From Agrobacterium cavarae (lineage in GTDB: Bacteria; Pseudomonadota; Alphaproteobacteria; Rhizobiales; Rhizobiaceae): a stretch of 64,000 nucleotides of DNA. The stretch lies in the NCBI RefSeq assembly GCF_004310285.1, contig NZ_SISF01000033.1, positions 186,001-250,000 of the forward strand. The letters run 5' to 3'. The position numbers were made by a program, and so were the translations under genes. A model generated the notes under the pieces. The model searched no databases and was not told the origin of the DNA. It saw only the letters and a program-made list of their open reading frames with translations. Positions 59,011 through 64,000 of this stretch are shown one piece after another. The first letter of the stretch is position 1; every line of letters begins with the position of its first letter.

Positions 59011-61350
59011 ATGGACACCACCACATTCGAACGCGCCAAGAACGATGTCGATGGCAAGATGCATGGATCGCTGCGCCATGATTCAGCGCATAAGCATGTC
59101 ACCGGAAGTGCCGAATATATCGACGACATTCCAGAACCCGCAGGCCTGATCCACGGCGCGCTTGGCCTGTCGGACCGCGCCCATGCCGAAATCGTATCGA
59201 TGGATCTCTCCGAGGTCGAAGCCACCCACGGCGTCATCTGGGTGATGACCGGCAAGGATGTGCCGGGCGAAAACGATGTCTCCTCCGGCGGGCGCCATGA
59301 CGAGCCGCTGCTGGCGGAGAAACTGGTGCAATTCCACGGCCAGCCGATCTTTGCCGTCTTTGCCGAGACCCGCGAGATTGCCCGCCATGCGGCGCGCAAG
59401 GCGAAGATCACTTACAAGGATCTGCCGCACTTCACCGATATCGACGCTTCGCTTGAAAATGGCGAGCCACTCGTTACCCCCGGGATGGTGCTACAACGCG
59501 GTGATGCGGATGTGGAGATGGATGTCGCACCGCGTCGCCTGACCGGTACCATGCGCATCGGCGGACAGGAGCATTTCTATCTCGAAGGCCATATCGCCAT
59601 GGCAGTGCCCGGCGAGGATGACGAGGTGACGGTGTGGAGTTCCACCCAGCACCCAAGCGAAATCCAGCATATCGTCAGCCATATTCTACAGGTGCCCTCC
59701 AACGCCGTCACCGTGCAGGTTCGGCGCATGGGCGGCGGCTTCGGCGGCAAGGAGACGCAGGGCAACCAGTTTGCCGCACTCTGCGCGATTGCTGCCAAGA
59801 AGCTGAAGCGTGCTGTCAAAATCCGCCCGGACCGCGATGAAGACATGGTCGCCACCGGCAAGCGTCACGATTTCCGCGTCGATTACGAACTGGGCTTCGA
59901 TGACGAGGGTCGCATTCACGCAGTCGATGCGACCTATGCCGCCCGTTGCGGCTTCTCGTCCGATCTTTCCGGCCCGGTCACCGATCGCGCGCTGTTTCAT
60001 GCGGATTCGAGCTACTTCTACCCGCATGTAAAGCTTTCTTCCAAGCCCTTGAAAACCCACACGGTTTCCAATACCGCTTTCCGTGGCTTCGGTGGCCCGC
60101 AGGGCATGCTGGGTGCCGAGCGCTTCATCGAGGAAATCGCCTATGCGGTTGGCAAGGACCCGCTCGATATCCGCAAGCTGAACTTCTATGGCGAGACCGG
60201 TTCTGGCCGCACCACCACGCCCTATCACCAGGAAGTGGAAGACAACATCATTGCCCGCGTGGTGGAGGAGTTGGAGACCTCCAGCGATTACCGCGCGCGC
60301 CGTGAGGCGATCGTCGCGTTCAACCGCACAAGTCCGATCCTGCGCAAGGGCATTGCTCTGACACCGGTGAAATTCGGCATCTCCTTCACCATGACCGCCT
60401 TCAACCAGGCGGGTGCGCTGGTGCATGTCTATAATGACGGCTCCATCCACCTGAACCATGGCGGCACGGAAATGGGCCAGGGTCTTTACACCAAGGTCGC
60501 GCAGGTCATTGCCGATACGTTCCAGGTCGATATCAGCCGGGTCAAGATCACCGCCACCACGACCGGCAAGGTGCCGAACACCTCGGCGACTGCCGCCTCC
60601 TCCGGCACCGATCTCAACGGTATGGCAGCGCTTGATGCGGCCCGACAGATCAAGGAGCGGCTGATCAAGTTCGCCGCCGAAAAATGGAATGTCACGGAAC
60701 AGGATATCGCCTTCCTGCCAAACCGCATCCGCATCGGCGCAGAAGAAATCGCTTTCAACGATCTCGTTCGGCAGGCCTATTTCGCCCGCGTGCAGCTCTC
60801 TGCCGCAGGCTTTTACAAGACCCCGAAAATCCACTGGGATCGCGCCGCCGGACGCGGCACGCCATTCTACTACTTTGCCTATGGCGCCTCCTGCTCGGAA
60901 GTCACCATCGATACGCTGACCGGCGAGTACATGATGGAGCGCACCGATATTCTCCACGATGTCGGCAAGTCGCTGAACCCGGCGATCGACATCGGCCAGA
61001 TCGAAGGCGGTTTCGTCCAGGGCATGGGCTGGCTGACGACGGAAGAACTGTGGTGGGATGGCAAGGGACGGCTGCGCACCCATGCGCCCTCCACCTATAA
61101 GATTCCGCTCGCCTCTGACCGTCCGAAGATCTTCAACGTCAAGCTGGCGGAATGGTCCGAAAACGCCGAACCCACCATCGGTCGCTCCAAGGCCGTTGGC
61201 GAACCGCCCTTCATGCTCGCCAATTCGGTGCTGGAAGCACTTTCCATGGCCGTTGCCTCGGTCGCCGACTACAAGGTCTGCCCACGCCTCGATGCCCCGG
61301 CAACGCCGGAGCGCGTGCTGATGGCGGTGGAGCGGTTGAAGAAGGTGTGA
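59011..61350 (+). CDS. xdhB: Xanthine dehydrogenase, molybdopterin-binding subunit
   Basis: A 779-residue subunit that binds the molybdenum cofactor. Visible: GQEHFYLEGHIAMAVPGEDDE and MGGGFGGKETQG (cofactor contacts), NTAFRGFGGPQGM, HGGTEMGQGLYTKVAQ, and the catalytic Glu in KAVGEPPFMLANSV. It oxidises hypoxanthine and xanthine to urate with XdhA. The third gene of the bdhA-xdhA-xdhB operon. Confidence 0.95.
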   Translation: MDTTTFERAKNDVDGKMHGSLRHDSAHKHVTGSAEYIDDIPEPAGLIHGALGLSDRAHAEIVSMDLSEVEATHGVIWVMTGKDVPGENDVSSGGRHDEPLLAEKLVQFHGQPIFAVFAETREIARHAARKAKITYKDLPHFTDIDASLENGEPLVTPGMVLQRGDADVEMDVAPRRLTGTMRIGGQEHFYLEGHIAMAVPGEDDEVTVWSSTQHPSEIQHIVSHILQVPSNAVTVQVRRMGGGFGGKETQGNQFAALCAIAAKKLKRAVKIRPDRDEDMVATGKRHDFRVDYELGFDDEGRIHAVDATYAARCGFSSDLSGPVTDRALFHADSSYFYPHVKLSSKPLKTHTVSNTAFRGFGGPQGMLGAERFIEEIAYAVGKDPLDIRKLNFYGETGSGRTTTPYHQEVEDNIIARVVEELETSSDYRARREAIVAFNRTSPILRKGIALTPVKFGISFTMTAFNQAGALVHVYNDGSIHLNHGGTEMGQGLYTKVAQVIADTFQVDISRVKITATTTGKVPNTSATAASSGTDLNGMAALDAARQIKERLIKFAAEKWNVTEQDIAFLPNRIRIGAEEIAFNDLVRQAYFARVQLSAAGFYKTPKIHWDRAAGRGTPFYYFAYGASCSEVTIDTLTGEYMMERTDILHDVGKSLNPAIDIGQIEGGFVQGMGWLTTEELWWDGKGRLRTHAPSTYKIPLASDRPKIFNVKLAEWSENAEPTIGRSKAVGEPPFMLANSVLEALSMAVASVADYKVCPRLDAPATPERVLMAVERLKKV

Positions 61351-61356
61351 CGGAAA

Positions 61357-62103
61357 GTGGAGAGGGCTGTTTCGACGCTCGATCAGCATTACCTCGACCG
61401 CGATCTGGCCCGGTTGTATGATCTGGATAGCGGCTGGTCAGAGGATCGTGATTTTTATCTTCGTCTCCCCACAAGAGAGCAATGCCGCATTCTGGATATC
61501 GGATGCGGCACGGGTCTCTTAGCCGATGCCTACGCAGCGCGCGGCCATCGCGTCACCGCGATTGACCCGGCGGGTGCGATGTTAGATGTCGCGCGAGAAA
61601 AGCCGAACGCTGCATCGGTTGAGTGGGTCGAAGCCGACGCTGAAGGTTTCCGTAGCGACGAGCGCTATGACCTTATCGTTATGACCGGCAACGCGATGAT
61701 GGCTCTCAAGGACTCGGCATCGATGCGTGCTTGTTTCGATACGATGCGATACCATCTCGACCGTGAGGGCAGCATCGCCTTCGAGGTTCGGAACCCGAAT
61801 ATCGATTGGTCATCGCAATGGGAATACGACATCACGTTGAGAGTGGATGACGCGATCGTCAAACAGAAACGACGTTTCGTCCGCATGGCCGGACCCGTCA
61901 TGCATTTCGAGTTTGACTATGAGTTTAGCGACAAAACCTTCAAGACTCGAAGCGCGATCCGCTTTCACAGCAAGGATGAAATTGTCCGTGGCTTGGGCGA
62001 CGCGGGCCTTCGGGTGAGCAGCATTGTCGGCGGCTGGCAACGTCAAGATTTTGATGCCGCTTATTCGAGGTATATGATCTTCACCGCAACACATGCTGCT
62101 TGA
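61357..62103 (+). CDS. Class I SAM-dependent methyltransferase
   Basis: A 248-residue methyltransferase. SAM-binding motif I ILDIGCGTGLLADAYA (~residue 45), motif II-like VTAIDPAGAML, and YDLIVMTGNAMMAL are normal for the class. The substrate is unknown. It uses a GTG start 6 nt after the xdhB stop and ends 9 nt before xdhC. Such a gene is not part of the usual xdhABC set, and its codon use looks somewhat less GC-rich than its neighbours, which suggests later insertion. That estimate is by eye only. Confidence 0.82.
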   Translation: MERAVSTLDQHYLDRDLARLYDLDSGWSEDRDFYLRLPTREQCRILDIGCGTGLLADAYAARGHRVTAIDPAGAMLDVAREKPNAASVEWVEADAEGFRSDERYDLIVMTGNAMMALKDSASMRACFDTMRYHLDREGSIAFEVRNPNIDWSSQWEYDITLRVDDAIVKQKRRFVRMAGPVMHFEFDYEFSDKTFKTRSAIRFHSKDEIVRGLGDAGLRVSSIVGGWQRQDFDAAYSRYMIFTATHAA

Positions 62104-62112
62104 GCGCCGCCA

Positions 62113-62940
62113 ATGACAGATTTCCAGACTCTCCTCTCCGAAGGGCCTGCGATCCTCGTAGAGATCGAAGCCGTCAAGGGCTCGTCACCGCGCGAGGCTG
62201 GCACCTGCATGCTGGTGTCGGCCACCCGCATCTGGGAGACGATCGGCGGTGGGCAGTTCGAATATATGGCGATCGATCACGCCCGTGCCATACTGGACGG
62301 CAGGACGGAGATAGACGTCCTGGACATTCCGCTCGGCCCGGAAATTGGCCAATGCTGCGGCGGACGAACCCTTCTGCGCTTTACCAAGGTGACGGAAGCG
62401 GTCGCGGACGCGCTGATTACGCGCATGCGAAAGGCCGAGGATCAGCAACCCTCCGTCTTCATCTTCGGTGCCGGCCATGTGGGCAAGGCACTGGCAAACA
62501 GCCTGTCGCTTTTGCCCCTCAAAGTCTCAGTCTTTGAGACCCGCCGTGAGGAGCTGATCGGCGTCCCCGGCACCGTTTCGACGCATCTGACGGCGATGCC
62601 GGAAGCGATGGTAAGCAACATTCCCGCAGGCGGCGCGGCGATCATCGTCACCCATGATCACGCGCTGGATTTTATGATTGCCAAGGAAGCACTTGGTCGG
62701 GACGACCTCGCCTATATCGGCATGATCGGATCGAAGACCAAGCGCGCCACCTTCGCCAACTGGGTCGCGCGTGAGGGGCATGTCGGCACGCTCGACAATC
62801 TCGTGCTGCCCATCGGCGGCACGCTAGTCAAAGACAAACGCCCCGCCATCATAGCGGCCTTGGTAACGTCCGAAGTGCTTCACGCAATTCAGCACTTTGC
62901 TGCACGGGCTCAGGTCCAATCCGGTTCCGCCCTTCGCTGA
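62113..62940 (+). CDS. xdhC: XdhC, molybdenum cofactor insertion protein
   Basis: A 275-residue chaperone that binds and sulfurates the molybdenum cofactor and delivers it to XdhB. N-terminal XdhC/CoxI domain: EIEAVKGSSPREAGTCMLV. C-terminal Rossmann-like domain: VFIFGAGHVGKALANSL and YIGMIGSKTKRATF. Starts 9 nt after the methyltransferase gene; likely the same transcript. The 3' end overlaps a small antisense gene. Confidence 0.94.
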   Translation: MTDFQTLLSEGPAILVEIEAVKGSSPREAGTCMLVSATRIWETIGGGQFEYMAIDHARAILDGRTEIDVLDIPLGPEIGQCCGGRTLLRFTKVTEAVADALITRMRKAEDQQPSVFIFGAGHVGKALANSLSLLPLKVSVFETRREELIGVPGTVSTHLTAMPEAMVSNIPAGGAAIIVTHDHALDFMIAKEALGRDDLAYIGMIGSKTKRATFANWVAREGHVGTLDNLVLPIGGTLVKDKRPAIIAALVTSEVLHAIQHFAARAQVQSGSALR

Positions 62941-63079
62941 AGCCGAGATCGCGCTTCAGGTGGTCGCTCAACTCCTCATCGTGGAGCGTGTTCGACGGCG
63001 TGTGACCCTCCCCAAACCAGTCCGTGTTCCATAGCCACGCGAATATGCGCAGCCAGACGTTTAACGCCGTGGCACCCAT
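62849..63079 (-). CDS. Small DUF1127-like protein
   Basis: A 76-residue protein with an aromatic N-terminus (VWLRIFAWLWNTDWF) and the segment LHDEELSDHLKRDLGFSEGR, which resembles the DUF1127 core (L-x-D-H-L-x-x-D-I/L-G). Such proteins influence RNA turnover and nutrient responses in rhizobia and Agrobacterium. GAGGAGA lies about 6 nt before the ATG, which supports translation. The last ~30 codons overlap the end of xdhC on the opposite strand. Divergent from the LysR gene. Confidence 0.62.
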   Translation of the reverse strand: MGATALNVWLRIFAWLWNTDWFGEGHTPSNTLHDEELSDHLKRDLGFSEGRNRIGPEPVQQSAELREALRTLPRPL

Positions 63080-63183
63080 CGTTCTGTCTCCTCAGGTGGT
63101 TTGATGCTGTGAGGAGAATTTGCTTGATTTTGCCGCTGATAACCAATGAAACATTGGACAGCATGAATAAAGAGAGCTTATCC

Positions 63184-64000
63184 ATGAAGATGTCGAGAAA
63201 CTTTCCTCTGAATGCGCTTCGCGTCTTCGAAAGCGCGGCACGGCATTTGAGCTTCACCAAGGCGGGTGACGAGCTTGGCATGACGCAGACGGCGGTCAGC
63301 TACCAGATCAAGCTCTTGGAGGATTATGTCGGGGCGACTCTGTTCGTCCGTCGGCCAAGGCAGGTCACGCTCACCTCGGCGGCGGAGAAGCTGGCGCGAC
63401 AGACATCCGAAGCCTTGACCATGCTGGAAGCAGCCGTTGCCGATACGAGGAAGAGCGTCTCCGATGTGCTGACGATCTCCGCGACGCCCACCTTTGCTCA
63501 GCAATGGCTTGCACGGCGGCTCGGCAGTTTTCAGGAGGCCAATCCCAAGACGGCCGTTCACCTTGCACTCAGCAACGAGATCATCGATCTCTTGCGTGAA
63601 AACATCGATGTCGGCATTCGCTGGGGCAAAGGCGACTGGCCGGGGCTGATCTGTCACCGTATCATGCGCCTGGATTTTGCGCCCGTCGTTAGTCCGCTGC
63701 TGGTGGAAAAGATGGGTGGCTTGAAAGAGCCAGCCGACCTCCTGAAGCTGACGATCATCAGCCCGCAGGACCGGTGGTGGAAGCACTGGTTCCGCGAAGC
63801 CGGCGTGCCGGACACCGATCTCGACAGCCGTACCGGCAGCAGCTTCGGCTTTCAGTATCTCGAAGCCGCGGCAGCCATGGCAGGACATGGCGTCGCCATC
63901 GTCAACCCCACCCATTTTGCCGAGGATATGGCCGCCGGGCGACTGATCCAGCCCTTCGACCTCGTCTGCAATGACGGGCACGACTACTGGCTGGTCTATC
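63184..64000 (+). CDS. LysR-type (GcvA-like) transcriptional regulator, 3' truncated
   Basis: The frame is open from the ATG at 63184 to the window end, with 272 complete codons visible. The N-terminal winged helix is FPLNALRVFESAARHLSFTKAGDELGMTQTAVSYQIKLLEDYVG, which resembles GcvA and AmpR more than CysB. The effector domain follows (DVLTISATPTFAQQWLARRLGSFQEANP, NIDVGIRWGKGDWPGL). It is divergent from the DUF1127-like gene, a common place for the LysR target operator. Only the last part, probably about 30 residues, is missing. Confidence 0.9.
   Translation, partial: MKMSRNFPLNALRVFESAARHLSFTKAGDELGMTQTAVSYQIKLLEDYVGATLFVRRPRQVTLTSAAEKLARQTSEALTMLEAAVADTRKSVSDVLTISATPTFAQQWLARRLGSFQEANPKTAVHLALSNEIIDLLRENIDVGIRWGKGDWPGLICHRIMRLDFAPVVSPLLVEKMGGLKEPADLLKLTIISPQDRWWKHWFREAGVPDTDLDSRTGSSFGFQYLEAAAAMAGHGVAIVNPTHFAEDMAAGRLIQPFDLVCNDGHDYWLVY

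Noticed and set aside
59686..61389. A 567-codon minus-strand frame opposite xdhB
   Set aside because: Shadow of the xdhB molybdenum subunit.
1..64000. rRNA operons, CRISPR arrays, prophage or intact insertion sequences
   Set aside because: I looked for their typical sequences and repeats and saw none; the inverted structures found are short intergenic palindromes.

Overview
The window is a 64 kb piece of chromosome from an alphaproteobacterium of the Rhizobiaceae, most likely the Agrobacterium/Rhizobium group. This rests on several features seen together: a fused trpE(G) anthranilate synthase behind a trpL leader, a choXWV choline transporter, a bdhA-xdhA-xdhB operon, a NolR-like regulator, a BacA/SbmA transporter, many short rhizobial intergenic palindromes, and high-GC coding sequence with abundant long antisense open frames. 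I see no rRNA, convincing tRNA, CRISPR array, prophage or complete insertion sequence. The content is mostly housekeeping and metabolic genes. Both end genes are cut: a DUF4159 membrane protein at the left and a LysR regulator at the right.

Layout. 1-5.1 kb: membrane operon (DUF4159 protein, partner membrane protein, GNAT). 5.2-5.8 kb: RelE/XRE toxin-antitoxin pair. 5.8-10.6 kb: MFS transporter, GNAT, glutathionyl-hydroquinone reductase, Nudix hydrolase, metallophosphoesterase. 10.6-11.2 kb: palindromic repeats around a frameshifted GIY-YIG nuclease gene. 11.2-13.2 kb: leuA with a Leu-rich leader. 13.2-24.1 kb: BenE-type transporter, a ClpP paralog, HupE/UreJ, DUF2076, CDF transporter plus queF, LysE, trpE(G) with trpL, extensin-like protein. 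24.2-32.1 kb: TonB-dependent heme-type receptor, LuxR solo, DUF2333 plus a coiled-coil protein, pseudoazurin with an FNR/FixK site, thymidine kinase. 32.4-36.2 kb: choXWV and nolR. 36.4-46.8 kb: DUF3095, a branched-chain amino-acid binding protein, adenine deaminase, HD-GYP protein, alpha-glucosidase, KDG kinase, a Pho-box glycosyltransferase, DUF2026. 47-54.7 kb: der and a TPR protein, NnrU, polysaccharide deacetylase, bacA, map, LLM oxidoreductase. 54.9-64 kb: glpK, then bdhA-xdhA-xdhB-methyltransferase-xdhC, a small DUF1127-like gene and the LysR gene.

Functional threads. Purine salvage and catabolism is represented by ade (adenine to hypoxanthine) and the xdh operon (hypoxanthine to urate), with bdhA tying the same operon to polyhydroxybutyrate turnover. 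Two amino-acid biosynthetic genes, trpE(G) and leuA, each follow a short peptide ORF rich in the end-product codon, and each peptide start lies 6-8 nt after a good -10 box, so both leaders look leaderless. For leuA the leader hairpin contains a segment complementary to the leuA ribosome binding site, which suggests translational rather than terminator-based attenuation. A three-repeat Pho box stands before a GT4 glycosyltransferase, which fits phosphate-starvation glycolipid synthesis.

The most notable unexplained structures are the leuA leader, a 161-bp near-palindrome (50002-50162), a 32-nt palindrome used as facing pairs around the broken GIY-YIG gene and between xdhA and xdhB, and a ~67-bp repeat that ends on the stop codons of both clpP and queF.
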